Shown: positions 12,176 through 23,530, counted from the first letter of the stretch. The stretch: DNA of 64,000 nt from Trichopria drosophilae (GCA_030407085.1 CM059582.1:86699501-86763500), one strand, 5' to 3'. The notes: generated by a model from the sequence alone, not told the origin. Numbers and translations: made by a program.

Positions 12176-12545
12176 TTTTTTTTTTTTTTAAGTATTAATT
12201 AACGAGCGGAATCGCCCTTTTACTTAATTTTTGCCATATCTTTATTATTCATAAGATTTTGCGAGAGCTGCAGATCGACTTATGAAGATGGCGCCATACT
12301 TCACATTTGTGTATGAAATGTAGGACTGCAGAAACCTACACCAAGTACAGCAGCGGTCATGAGTCGATTTCCGCCAGATAAACAATATTTTCGAAACGTA
12401 AACAAACAACGTGGCTCGTCTTACCAACAGCGAGCTGCTGCTTGAAAACGAAATCGAAAAATTGTTTACCGGACGGGGATCGAACTCACGACCTACGACC
12501 TCGTAGTCCAGTGCGTTAACCGCCTGAGCACGAAGCCCTTTACAA
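12176..12545 (-). mobile_element. Candidate tRNA-derived SINE
   Basis: On the minus strand from 12545 there is a tRNA-like head with an A box-like D-arm (tgctcaggcggttaacgc) and a B box (gagttcgatcccc) at the usual distance of roughly 35-40 nt. An unrelated body follows, and the unit ends in an A-rich tract (plus-strand T-run at ~12175-12190). The acceptor arms do not pair, so it is not a functional tRNA. Head plus body plus A-tail is SINE architecture. A lone decayed tRNA pseudogene is the alternative. Confidence 0.55.
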
Positions 12546-12614
12546 TAAAATAAACATGTTTACCATATTTTTACGATTATATACAATTTTATGGATAAAA
12601 ATAGATATATATTT

Positions 12615-13183
12615 TGCAAACATAAAAAAACATTTACATTTATATTTAACGTGTTTATTTTGTTTATTAAAACAAACCCGATTATAAACATGTTTTTGAC
12701 ATATAGACACTTTTATAGATAAAAATAGATAAATGAGAAAAATTATTTTTTTCGAAATGAATACCCCTTAAAATAAATAATTTTCATAATAAAATAACTT
12801 ATAAAATTAAAAAAATCGAATATTAACATAGGCGCAACTCACCAAAAAATTGGAAAAAATTCCTGAAGATAGGGCTCAACCACTCTAAAAACCGACGAAA
12901 AAATTTGTTGTGCCATCTCGAAAATTGTACCAAAAAATCAAATTTTAAAATTAAAAGACATTTTTTAAGTAGGAAAGATTGAGTCCATAAGGTTCAGAAA
13001 ATGTGTGCTTAAAGGTCACCGCAAAAAAAATAATTGTCGAAAAAGGGCGTTTTTTGCCATGTGATGAGGTTCGAGAGGTGTTTTGGCCATATGGACCATG
13101 TCCGTGGATACTCTTTGTTATTCGGGGATTTCAGGGTCGCTGATTATGAATCCGACCTCATATTTTCAACATTCAAAATGGTT
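12615..13183 (-). repeat. Right arm of the ~0.6 kb inverted repeat pair
   Basis: This block is the reverse-complement match of 808-1441. Its outer end contains one unit of the dispersed 'cagggtcgctgattatgaatccgacctc' repeat, as does the left arm. The segment 12541-12614 is an extra partial copy of the arm's own 'tcgtaaaaata...aacatgttt' block. Confidence 0.75.
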
Positions 13184-13935
13184 AGCAACATTCGAATACA
13201 AATAACACGGATACTAACCAGTATTCTCCGTAGATATTGTATTTGCAATGCATCCACATCCTAATGTGGTATATTCATTACACCTCTACTTCACATGTTT
13301 ATCGTGTCGACACACCTGCAATTTATTAAATATATAGCCATTGTGAAGCAATAAATTTGATTTTTTTCGGGCTTAAAATGGAATGAAGAGGCATTTTGCA
13401 TCGATTAAACGCACTTATTCAGAATTCACTAATAACCATTATTATCCTGATATTAAATATATTAATATATTCCCAGTAATCAATAAATCGATCGGCTCTT
13501 CCTAAAGTAAATAATCGGGTAGTGGGGAATATTGATATTATGATTGTGGAATAAACATACCGATCGGGTTTTTCAAATAGTTTTTCGTAATGCTATTTGT
13601 CGTTAAATTAATAATTGGGATATTTTTTACCCGTATTATTTTTTACCATAATATTTTTTACCGTAATATTTTTTACCATAATATTATGTGGTATTATTTT
13701 TTACCGTAATATTACGGTTTAGTAATATTTCGGCCGGTTACCGAATCGAAGACTTTCAAAACTGGGCGAGTATCGGGCGGATTTAAAGGGTTACAGATTT
13801 TTCCAGGAAAGATTTTTTCGGAATGGCATAAAGTAATTTCCACACATATAGAAATATGCTTGTCGACAATGAAAGATTTAGGATGACTATGAGGTATGGA
13901 GGGATGACAGGAAGTGGTTATTTGAGATGTAGTAC
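13184..13935. other. AT-rich region with short tandem repeat
   Basis: No gene is seen. At 13620-13720 the unit 'taatattttttacc(a/g)' recurs about five times in tandem (13640-13715 is the clearest part). The rest is unremarkable. Confidence 0.5.
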
Positions 13936-13939
13936 ACGG

Positions 13940-14580
13940 AAGTTATCAGGGCTTAAACCATACAATTTTTTTAGATAAGATGAAGGTTATTAAGAACTTC
14001 CTGATTTATAGCCGACAATATAAAGGACGAATCAGAATTTGGTAGGGGTCCTAATAGGATATCGTTGAAGGTAACAGATTAGCGAAGATGCAGATAAATG
14101 GTGTAGGACAGGCTTTGGTTTACTGTTACTAAGACCCAATTTTCGCAAGCATGACCAGATATCACGAGGGCTCGATTCTGAGAACAACTTATCCACTAAA
14201 TAACGGTCTTTGGCTTATTCTAAATCTCTATTTATTGCTCTAGAAATATGAGATTGCGGGTTCTCTTAGCTCGGGTAAACGTTTTATCACGCTTCGTAAT
14301 TCTAACTCTTAGTTCGGTAGTCATCCATGGGATAGAACGACGCGTAATCCGCTTAGTAAAATATGGTGCATAAGCATTTAGAGCTTCACCGACACATTCA
14401 AAAACTAGCAAGAATTTTCGTAAGTTCGCAAGGTTCAGAATAAGATTCTGTCACTAGATTAAGAAGGTTAAGGTGAAATAACTAAAATAAGAAGGTGTCT
14501 AAAAGGCAATTCGTTGAAGTGCAGGAGACAAATAATCCATTGTAATGGCCTGCCCAATCTGTCCTCCAATAAACGAATTA
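13940..14580 (-). pseudogene. LINE-C: ORF2 linker fragment
   Basis: The reverse strand from ~14420 reads WMTTELRVRITKRDKTF followed by TRAKRTR, the typical 'PWxTxELRxxIxxRDxLxxxAKRT' block between the endonuclease and reverse transcriptase of CR1/Jockey-type LINEs. Further downstream a DIWSCLRKLGL block fits 'xxxWxxLRxLGL' of the same linker. Stops and shifts are frequent. Nothing of the RT core remains, so this is an isolated fragment. Confidence 0.6.
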
Positions 14581-14646
14581 CACTATTAGGTGGTGATGCC
14601 CCACATTGACGTTAGCACCATCACCACCTAATACATTTTATTGTTA

Positions 14647-15240
14647 TTAGTAATATTCCGTATTTCCTCTCTTCGTCAGAAACTCAAAAATGCTATTAAC
14701 AATGTTAATTGCAGAGCCAGAGGATGGACTCAGATGCCCTACATAAGTAGATCCAGGTTCTTTTACTAAAGAATTACGTTCTTCCATTTGTAGTCTCCTA
14801 TAAATTTTAGCACCTTCATTTACTTGAACCACTGTTTTGTCTGTCCGACCGTCAAAATACAAACCTTGGATATCATCCCAGTCACTGCTCAATTTCTGCA
14901 AAGAATTTCTAACTCCGGATTCACTTCTGAAAACTTTTGACTTATCAATGGCAAAAGACGAATTCCCATTCGTAATCATACCCATATCTTTTAATATAGC
15001 AGAGGCAATTGCTGCCGTTACTCTACACAGGATTCACCATATCTAATTCTCATGTGTCAATATCTGAATCGTCGGATACGGACAACCCACGAGTAGAAGA
15101 CGGACCTGCATTTAATGAAACGCAGCAGGATAAATTTGCATACTGTTGAGCATCTACAGACTTTCTATGTTCCCTCTTCTGCAGTCTATTGGTCATTTTT
15201 GAGTCAACTCCGCCAATTACCATTAGACGCAACTTTCATT
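14647..15240 (-). pseudogene. Transposon-like hypothetical protein fragment (FDGR-DKT motif)
   Basis: The frame at 14985-14647 reads LYFDGRTDKTVV, later SLVKEPGSTYVGHLSPSSG and INIVNSIFEFL. Upstream (15232-15050, another frame) lies a basic then serine-rich stretch. From general memory this combination (FDGR-DKT, then EPGS.Y.GH..P.SG) belongs to a multi-copy family of uncharacterised, probably transposon-borne proteins in insect genomes. I cannot name the superfamily. The frames are broken and the fragment is short. Confidence 0.4.
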
Positions 15241-16320
15241 GATCGAGAAGAAACTGCTTTTCAATAGATGGAACCTTTTTAGACGTATCTAAGCAGTAAG
15301 AAAGGCTTTCGTGAGGTTTATTATCATCGATTGGTCATTTATAGAAAGCAATATCCAACAATTTGTTTCATTTAACAAAAAATCTATCCACTGTAGTATT
15401 GAGACTATCAGTGCCATGTCTTGCAATTTTTTGATACTGTAGCGTATTCTAGCATATTAATGCAACGAAACAAGGCACCCAGCCAGCATAATATTAGTTT
15501 CAATTAAATCATAATAGTGAATTCCTGGAATACAGGCGCTCGAATTAGGAATAAAGTTATTATTACAATTCAAATCAAGGTGTATATCTCGAAGCGCATA
15601 CCACGAAGAGAGGCCGTATCTGGTTAACGATTAAGAACTAAGTAGAAATAAACATTTCGGGAATGTGTTTGCCCAGCGAAAATTATTTCATTGGTACGGA
15701 TTTGATCCGACAAGTAGTATATAAATAGGACAGTACGGACAGTGAGACACAATTCGTAGGAACCCTTTTCTAGGAGCAGTATACAGACCACTATAAGTAG
15801 CAGCTGATGCCCAGGATACGAACGCGAGCAGCAGAGGAAACCGTCTTCAAGATTTCCATACCAAAAATATAAAAAAAGGAACTTTTCATACTAAACAGTC
15901 CTTTTCAGGGTCACTAGGAATTTTTTTAAAAAGTGCGTTCAGCATCACTTAAGGGTCTTGCGGTCACATTGTGCTGTGTACCTTATAGTCAGACACTTTT
16001 AGGAAGTCGGCCTGCGTACAGTGCTTCTCTGCTTGGGAAGTCATATGCTAACTTCGCAACAAAGATATCTTGACCTCCCCCAGCAAACTTCCTAAGCGCT
16101 CTGCTAGAATCGCCGGAGGAAACGTATTTTTTTAATTGTATTGGAGGAGCCTGGAAATAGTGGAGGCGCCTAGTCGGAAAATAAGCGGATAGCGTTTTTT
16201 GGGTATGCGCCCTACTTCACATCTACAGATCCGCTCGCCCAATCGCTACCATTCGCTTCAGCGTAGCCGAGACCTAGTTTTAGGAGCCTAGCCCTCTACT
16301 TTCAATTGGTAGGACATAGA
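15241..16320. other. No recognised gene
   Basis: No long frame, RNA or repeat structure is recognised. Composition is ordinary for the window. Confidence 0.45.
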
Positions 16321-16342
16321 CTACACACCGTCATCCCTAGTA

Positions 16343-16916
16343 TTGCCGTGTCGAAATAACTGTACAGTCTGCAACGGTATCGATGAGCTGCAACAACATC
16401 TTTTTCTTGAGGATCCTGATATACGCGAGGAGGCACGCTATAATGTTCAACCAAATAGCTCCTCCACTGGACCAAGCACCAGCACGGTTCGAATAAAAAC
16501 GAAGCCGTCTCTCAGTCCAGAAGTACTTACGCGGTAGGAAACTGAGAAGGCATACTTAGAGAAGGATACGTCTCGGACGACGCACCTGAATGAAAGGTTG
16601 CCATCTACGAGGGGCGTTCTACAAATGCAACAGAGGAAAAGTGCTCATCGAAGAAGATCCTCGTCTGGCTGAAGCTTTACAACATTTTCAGACATTGACC
16701 ACGGAAGAACGGATTGCTCGTGGACCTATTGTGATAGATAATTTTTGGGAAGAAGATGAGAAGACGATCTATCTGGATATTGTTAAAGAGCAAGTAATGG
16801 TTTGGATGATCGATGCGAACAAGGTCAAACATAATTCTATAACGGGAATTCTACCAGTCATGCAAACAGTTGAGTTTCTTCGAGGAACGACAGGCGGCGC
16901 CCCGATCCACACATGA
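16343..16916 (+). pseudogene. Unrecognised ORF pair, possibly one broken gene
   Basis: Two short plus-strand frames follow each other. The first (16343-16537) begins MPCRNNCTVCNGIDELQQHL, with a C-x3-C-x2-C cluster and a serine/threonine-rich tail. The second (16590-16916) is 108 codons, soluble, acidic and free of low complexity (for example EEDPRLAEALQHFQTL, then IVIDNFWEEDEK). Average codon use and residue mix look coding-like. The stop between them and the absence of a known motif suggest a degraded gene or exons of one. I do not recognise the family. Confidence 0.35.
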
Positions 16917-18365
16917 AGTCGTGAACGTTTAGTTGAAATACGGATCTAATGAGTGAAAAATATTGAGTAACAGCTCGCTGCAAAATTGGCCAAGAAGGCA
17001 AGGCATATCAAGAATATGGACTTCTTTCGTCATAACAGTCGACGTTTATACTGCCGATACTTTCTTTATCGAACTAAATCTTTCACGACTTTACTTTTGG
17101 ATTTGAGCGACACCTAGCTTCCCAATGAAGTAATTTAAATTTATTTCATATGCTCTGTTCATCCTATTATTTTGTGGTATTTTTTCAATATACACAGGAA
17201 ATATCAGTACAGATGTAAAGAATTTATATCATTTTCTACATATTAGATGAGGATAGACAACCATTTATTAGATTAGACTAGGATATGCAACCAATTTTTG
17301 GATTCGAAGAGCTACACATGAAGCTAATAATAGAAAGATATAAGTTATATATAGATATATAGATATATATAGAAGTTATATATAGATAAAGCTTCTGACT
17401 TTTGATGGTCTGATACACATTTCCGCACTCCTCAAAATTTAATTCGTAAAATTAAACAAAAATTTACCATTTTCAACTTTTTCAACAATAACACAGAAGA
17501 TACCTCTCCCTTTGCGTAAAGAGATATATCTTTGTTAACAACTTGGACAGTGTGAAATAGTATTTTAATGAAGTTTTTAGACCAAGTATGCTCATTAATA
17601 GGATAGAACATACCATTACCCTCTACATATCAATTTTCATGCAAATTTCGAGCACTCAAGTATTCAGCGGGGATAGTAAATATTATCCTCTCCGATTCAA
17701 CATTTGGGCCCTTTCATTTTATGGGGGACCACAAATTTTCCGCACCTCGCTGAATCCGAACACTTAATTTTGTGTTTTTCGGTACACCCTACTGGTTACT
17801 CTGTGGAAAGCGCTGGTTACTGTCCGACAGACTCGCGGTCGATAAGAGAGCTCTGATTCCTGTCTACACATGAGTGATTACTTTCCTGAGAGTAAAAGTA
17901 CTCTCCTCGTAGTATCTATTCCTTTCTCAGGAAGGACTTCTAGAGGGAGCATTCAGTTCTCTCTAGACAGTAACCACTACTTTGACACAAATAGCTATTG
18001 CGCATACAGTACTTACAACTGTCTAGACACTAATGATTTCCGTACATCTGGACCATTTGAAATTACTTACATGCGTTTATTTTATATATAACATGCTTTT
18101 TCAATTAATAACAAATAAATCAAGCCTTTAATTGCGAAATATAGGAGTAAGTATATTCATATTTAATTAATTATTTTGTTAACATAACCTTAATTTCATG
18201 TAAGTATGTTTACAAATTAGTTCACACTAATCTAAAATGTACGGAATTTTTTACTAATTAATTTTTGAATATATACCATGTATGAAATTATGTCATTTGA
18301 ATTCAGTGAAGATGAACCGCAGATGTGCTGCATGTAAATAAATAAATAAATAAATAAATAATAAA
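16917..18365. other. AT-rich region, simple repeats only
   Basis: There is a (TA)/(GATA)-type stretch at 17338-17395 and an AAAT repeat (aaataaataaataaataaat) at ~18336-18362. The 73-codon frame at 17870-18091 has no motif and is not supported. Nothing else is recognised. Confidence 0.45.
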
Positions 18366-18800
18366 TGAATGAAGTGACTGGAAGGCCAAAACAGAAGAAT
18401 TTGGAGACAAAACAGTTGTGCCAATACTATTATATCACGATGATTGTAAAGCTAATAATCCCTTGGTAAATCAAACATGGTTAGGAAAAGGTTTTATCTT
18501 TTTTAGCTACATATTTTCCATCACAAACTGAAAATATTCTGTTAATGTCTGGCTACCAATCATTAGATAAGAAAATTATTTCTCTTTAAAGTACTTTAAT
18601 AAAACGAGTTAAACAATTAAGTTTATTAGAAAATGAAGGCATTAGTGTGCAAACACCATCTCGTTTGAGGCAAATATATTTTGTGGCAGCTGCAGTGATT
18701 GGTGACAATTTTTGCGTATACTCGATTTCTGGTTGCACGAGATATTTCACGGATAATCACCCATGTAAAAATTGTACAATAAATAGTAAAGAGTTAAACA
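18366..18800 (+). pseudogene. Fragment of a transposase-like hypothetical protein
   Basis: Conceptual pieces in different frames read VVPILLYHDDCKANNPL, then after stops LRQIYFVAAAVIGDN and YFTDNHPCKNC. The order 'LY.DD....NPLG ... IYF....GDN ... CRxC' is one I recall from a widespread multi-copy family of uncharacterised animal proteins that behave like transposases. This assignment is from memory of motif order and not from a search. Several stops show it is dead. The family differs from the one at 14647-15240. Confidence 0.4.
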
Positions 18801-19315
18801 AATTTTGTAACAATCTTCTTGTATAATGCAACCAGAAGTAACGTATATTCCAGACGTTGCTACAACCCCACAAAAGGGATCGCATGCAGAAATACAATTT
18901 TACATGCGATTTTTTTCCATTTTGCATTCATTCGTGTGCAAATGAATGTGAAGTTGTTCGTTTTTATACGCCTCGTAAATTATGATAACTTATTATCATC
19001 CGAAATTATACGATATTATATGGTGCATGCGATTCTGTCTGAAAGCATCCATTCGAGGGTAATGGTGTACTGAGTGTTAATTTCAGTATATGCGACTTAA
19101 TGCATTTTCATATCCACTAACGAATGTAACTGATGCTAATTCCTATTTTTTTTTTGCGTTTCTATACGGTTCTGCGCGGTAAGTTTCTGTACGATTTTGA
19201 TCGCTTGTCGCATCATGGCGCATTAAGTGACGAGTGGAACGTTAGATTCGCGTGTATTATTGTATCCAAACTTTTTCGTAAATGGTAAGATCTTATAGTA
19301 CCCCTATATGTAATA
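18801..19315. other. No recognised gene
   Basis: Only short frames without motifs are found. The stretch precedes the GC-rich island. Confidence 0.4.
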
Positions 19316-20130
19316 CCCCCCCCCCCCAGAGGGGGAGGAGATGTTGGGACCCCTTCTTCGAAAGGGTTGAACCTGCTCTTCCCTCAGTGAGTCTGTTGGA
19401 AGGTGTTGGGCGGCCCACCGCACTGGGCGGCAGGCTACGGACACGAGGTCAGCCCCGAGGGACGCGAGACAAGTGGCTTCGGCTGCAAACTGTGAGATAC
19501 CCAGCGCAAGCGGGGATGTAAGTTGGGAGGCCGAGGATCCTGGGGCCGGGGATTCGAGGCCGCATCGTTATCTCAGGGAAGGTGGTGGGAGTTGGCCTCC
19601 GCCCGGTTCAATCATGCAGGCATGGGCTTCGGGAGCTGGCGCCCGCATCCCACCGACTTGAGCGACTAATCCCGGGGAGGCAAGTACTCAACCGGTAGAG
19701 GGCTGGTGTTTGAATCATGGCCAGTCCCCGCAATATCTCATCAGGTCATATTGAATGGTACTCCCTGGGGCTGTTCCAAGACGGGGAACCTTTCGGCGGA
19801 TCCTCTCAGCCATTGGTATTGGACTCGCGCGGGTAGTGGTTTCAATAGCCCACATGCTGGGTTAGAAGCATTCTGTAGGACTGGAAGGACTCTCCCCGGG
19901 TCTGAAAGGTCTCGCATGCTCCGATTGTGAGTTGCAATGCAACTCGAGTGCGACCCTGCAGAGTGTCGTAGAGACTATAAAGGTCCCCTCCTTACTGAGG
20001 AGCCCGAGAAGTCTTGCCGCTTTCAGATAGATTGGTAGACACTACCGGAAGAAGGGGTCTCGCGTTGGTCCGGGCGTATCCCGGCTCCGCGCCATGGGGC
20101 CCGAGCCTTAGAGCCTTCTGGCGGGTAAGG
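19316..20130. other. GC-rich island opening with a C12 run
   Basis: The block starts with twelve C residues (19316-19327) and is much richer in G+C than its flanks, with both edges abrupt. Three overlapping plus-strand frames (19282-19521, 19473-19661, 19706-19930) are open but have no recognisable motif. GC-rich sequence gives long frames by chance. It does not look like rRNA by eye. A transposon fragment with different base composition, or a host CpG-rich region, are both possible. Confidence 0.45.
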
Positions 20131-20563
20131 CACGGTCAACAAATATGAGGTGACAAATATGTATCATACCCGATCGTTCGCACGTAGAATTTGTTGGAAA
20201 TTATGTGTGTAGATATTCAGGTATTTCATGGACATTTTTATTTTTGAGTCTTAAAACCATATTTGTTTGCATACATTTCTGAATCTTTTCAAGGAAAGAA
20301 ATTGCATGAAATCATTCGCATGATTTGAATTCGGTATGGTTTGCATACGATCCCGTTTGTTGGAAAATGAATCGTCCATAATTGTTTTCTTCGAAGATGG
20401 TTTTAATATATTCATGTTTCGATAATGAATTGTCATATCTAACGTTTCCTTAATGTTGATCCATTTAAGACCAAGTATAATTTTTATAATCACCACTATT
20501 GTAACTTTAATTAATGTAATAATCACTATATTTTAATCATCAATAATGAATTCTAGGCGTACG
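20131..20563. other. No recognised gene
   Basis: A minus-strand frame of 91 codons (20251-20526) is lysine/isoleucine-rich and probably chance in AT-rich DNA. Confidence 0.4.
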
Positions 20564-20565
20564 TA

Positions 20566-21605
20566 GGGGACAGTCGGGTAGCCACGGCCAACGGATACTT
20601 CCGGCCACTACCTCTTATGAAGTATCTAAATAGGTTACACGAATACTGCTTCACTTATCTTTTCTACCATTGCCCGAAACAATAAATTTCAAAATATGGA
20701 GATATTCCGCTCTGTTTTGAGTAGATTAATTAGTATTTTGATTTTACAAACCGAACAAATGCAATCTCTTTCGGCATTTCAGTAATTTTTAATTGAAAAT
20801 ATTTAAAAAACCAGTACTAAATATTCATAAAGTGTTTGGCTACGTTGCTTCTACGTCTCAAGAGCTTTAATTTACATTTTTTGTATTTTAAATATTTTAC
20901 TATTAACATTGTGTTTTCTTCTCGTTTAGTACAGATATGGCTATCGGGTATCCGGCCACTAACAAGTCGGGTACCCCAGGCCAGTTAAAATCTTATATTA
21001 TTCGAATACATTTTCATTATAATAATTCAATTGTCTAAAGTTAGTGCTGACATTTGGGTCATATTTTTCATATATTCTGACTTGTTTATGACATAACCTA
21101 CGTTTATACCGCTTACGTAGCTTTCGTTAACGATAATTTCACTGACCTCAGTTTCCAAAATAGTGCAAGGTGGTATTGGTGGTAAGTATTTGTTTTTATA
21201 TTTTATAATTTATAGATTTCGGACGATTGTGATTAAAAAAAATTTTGAAGAAAAAACAGACAAGAAAACGATAATTAGTACAAAAAATACCAATCTTATT
21301 TATTGTTTATGATCATAATCATGATTTAAAATTAATTATGTTAAATTTGTATAATTTATACTAATTGTATGTCATTGTTCTGAGTGGCCGGGGCTACCCC
21401 ACACAAGTTCAAAAGTAACAAAAATCGTTATATAAATCAATTGGCTATACTGACGAAAAAAATCTATTTTTGCATGTAAATTTGTTTTAGTTATGTCTGT
21501 GTACGTGCAAAGAATATTTCTATCTTTTGATAACTTTTTGGCATGCATTATTTTTCAAGTTATTACATAAAAGGTTTCGGTGGCCGGGGCTACCCGACTC
21601 TCCCC
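20566..21605. mobile_element. Non-autonomous DNA transposon (MITE), TA target site
   Basis: The ends form an inverted repeat: ggggacagtcgggtagcc at the left and, reverse-complemented, ggggagagtcgggtagcc at the right, continuing through ccggcca with few mismatches. TA dinucleotides flank both ends (20564-20565 and 21606-21607), as expected for the Tc1/mariner/pogo group. The interior is AT-rich without a transposase frame. The terminal motif returns inside at ~20943-20990 (gggtatccggccac, gtcgggtaccccaggcca) and ~21383-21402 (gtggccggggctacccca), perhaps subterminal transposase binding sites. Confidence 0.75.
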
Positions 21606-21769
21606 TATACATTTTATTCAGCGTTTTATTCAAAGCTATTAACACATTTCTGCTTGGTTGGTATATTTATTAATAAAAGAATTAATATCGTACTCGTAAT
21701 ATGTCGTAATGTATATTAACCATAGCATTGTTCTTAAAAGAAATGAAACCTACAAAAATAATTTGTTAA

Positions 21770-22711
21770 CCACTTCGTCGGCGAGGTGTTCCGAATGGCG
21801 TCGCGCTTGCCGGTGACAAAAGCAGCAAAAAAAAAATCGAAATGGCGGTCCTACTTAAATTCGCTTTGCAAAATTTGTAGACATAATGAAGTTCAGGAAA
21901 CCATAATAATACTACGTTTTAATGTCAAGGAACACGAATATGTAAAAAAAAAATTTTTTTGAAGTTTTGAATGTTTCTTTTTTTAGTACAAATGTCGTCA
22001 ATTTTTAATACTTGTGAGAATAGCGTCACTCATTTTTTTAGTTCAAACATCATTGGATTTGGTAGAAAATTGTTACTGGAAATAATATGGCGGATGAATT
22101 TTTAAAAATTCATCGGATTTACTTGAAACTCTTAACTCGGGGGTTTTTGGGGTTGCTGATTGTGAATCTTGCCTCGTTATTTTGAATATTCAAAATGGAG
22201 GATTGAAGATGGCCGACAGAAATATGAAAATGTACCCGAAATTGATGAAACTGTGTACTCGGGGGAATTTTGGGGTTGCTGATTGAATCTGATCTCTGAC
22301 TTATATATTTAGAATTCAGAGTACATAGAGTACCCAGTTTTATCTCTCTGAAGTAATTTTTCAACTTTCCGACGCCCATCTTGGATCCGTCGTTTTCGAT
22401 TTTTAAATAATGACTTCAAATTCGCAGTCAGCGACTCCAAAAACCTCCGAGTACCAACTTTCATCAAAATCAAGTAAATTTTTTTATATTTACGTTGGCC
22501 ATCTTGCAGCCGCCAGTTTGAATTTTCAAAACCTGACTTCAGATTCATAATCAACGACCCCGAAAACCCCCCAGTAACAATTTTCAGCTGTTTTCCGTAT
22601 AAAGAAAAATGTGCTCCAAAAAGGGTAAGCAAGACCGCCATTTCTACTATTTTTGCCGCTTTCGTCACCGGCACGCGCGAAGGTATTCACAACACCTCGC
22701 CGCCGAAGTGA
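21770..22711. mobile_element. Foldback MITE with TTAA target site (piggyBac-like)
   Basis: TTAA occurs on both sides (21766-21769 and 22712-22715). The left end reads ccacttcgtcggcgaggtg and the right end, reverse-complemented, tcacttcggcggcgaggtg. Homology runs about 85 bp inward through gccggtgac and aaatggcggtc at around 80% identity. The interior holds two copies of the dispersed 'gctgattgtgaatc' unit in one orientation (22120-22310) and two in the opposite one (22400-22590), so the whole unit can fold back. No transposase is encoded. TTAA duplication is the hallmark of piggyBac. Confidence 0.75.
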
Positions 22712-22715
22712 TTAA

Positions 22716-22984
22716 ACAACTTTTTTAATGACTCAAATTTTCTCCTTTTCGCCAATTATGAATTTTTCAAAAATGAATGGATTTTAACGAGTAACGATTT
22801 TTTTTTCGAGAAAATGATTTCTGAAGTTACATATGTATTTATTCAACAAAAATATAACTATTTACATTATCTGAATAAGTTTAGCGATCAGAAAAAATTA
22901 GGAAAAATTCGTTTGGTAAAGTTGTAGAGAAAATTTTTCTCAAAAAAAATAAGCCACCATTCGTTAAAACCCGAGTAAAAAAAT
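22716..22984. other. AT-rich spacer
   Basis: No gene or repeat is recognised. Confidence 0.4.
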
Positions 22985-23530
22985 ATAGTGCCTCGAAGGT
23001 CTCGCGATGGTCTGCTGGCTCGATGTCTCGCCCAAGTATCGCTAAACGGTCGATGCGAGACATGCGAGACTTGCGAGACTTGATATGGCTGAATATCCCG
23101 CTGGTCTGGCTGATCTCGCGTAAGTTTCGCGACTGGCATTAACGAAGATATTGCGATAGCCTAGCCTATAGTTACCCGTAAATCTCGCTGAAGATGTTCT
23201 GCGCAAATGTTGCAAGTTTCGCACGAGAACCATTCGGCCGAAAGTATCGCGCTAGTCTAGTTGTTCTCGCGAAAGTTTCGCGACTGTCATTAACGAAGAT
23301 ATCGCGGTGGTCCAGTCTAGTCACCCGTAAATATCGCTACAGATCTTGCGCACAAATATCGCAAGTCTCGCAAGAGAACAATTCGACCGAAAGTATTGCA
23401 CTAGTCTAGCTGTTCTCGCGAAAGTTTCGTGACTATCATTAACGAAGATATCGCGTGTACATCGACCAGAAATCGCTAGTCTCACTACTCTTGCGAAAGT
23501 TTATTTCGTGACCGGATCGAAACATGCCGT
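22985..23530. repeat. Tandem repeat, ~150 bp unit, about 3.5 copies
   Basis: The core 'aagtttcg(c/t)gact...cattaacgaagatat(c/t)gcg' starts at 23122, 23273 and 23422 (spacing 151 and 149 bp), each followed by 'cacccgtaaat', 'gcgcaaat' and 'ctcgc' blocks. A partial, diverged unit precedes it from ~22985. The unit is rich in the pentamer TCGCG and its relatives, suggesting a shorter ancestral subunit. Open frames across it are by-products of the repeat. Confidence 0.8.

Noticed and set aside
19675..19725. tRNA-like string (ctcaaccggtagagg ... tttgaatc)
   Set aside because: The A- and B-box-like parts are only ~25 nt apart and no cloverleaf can be formed.
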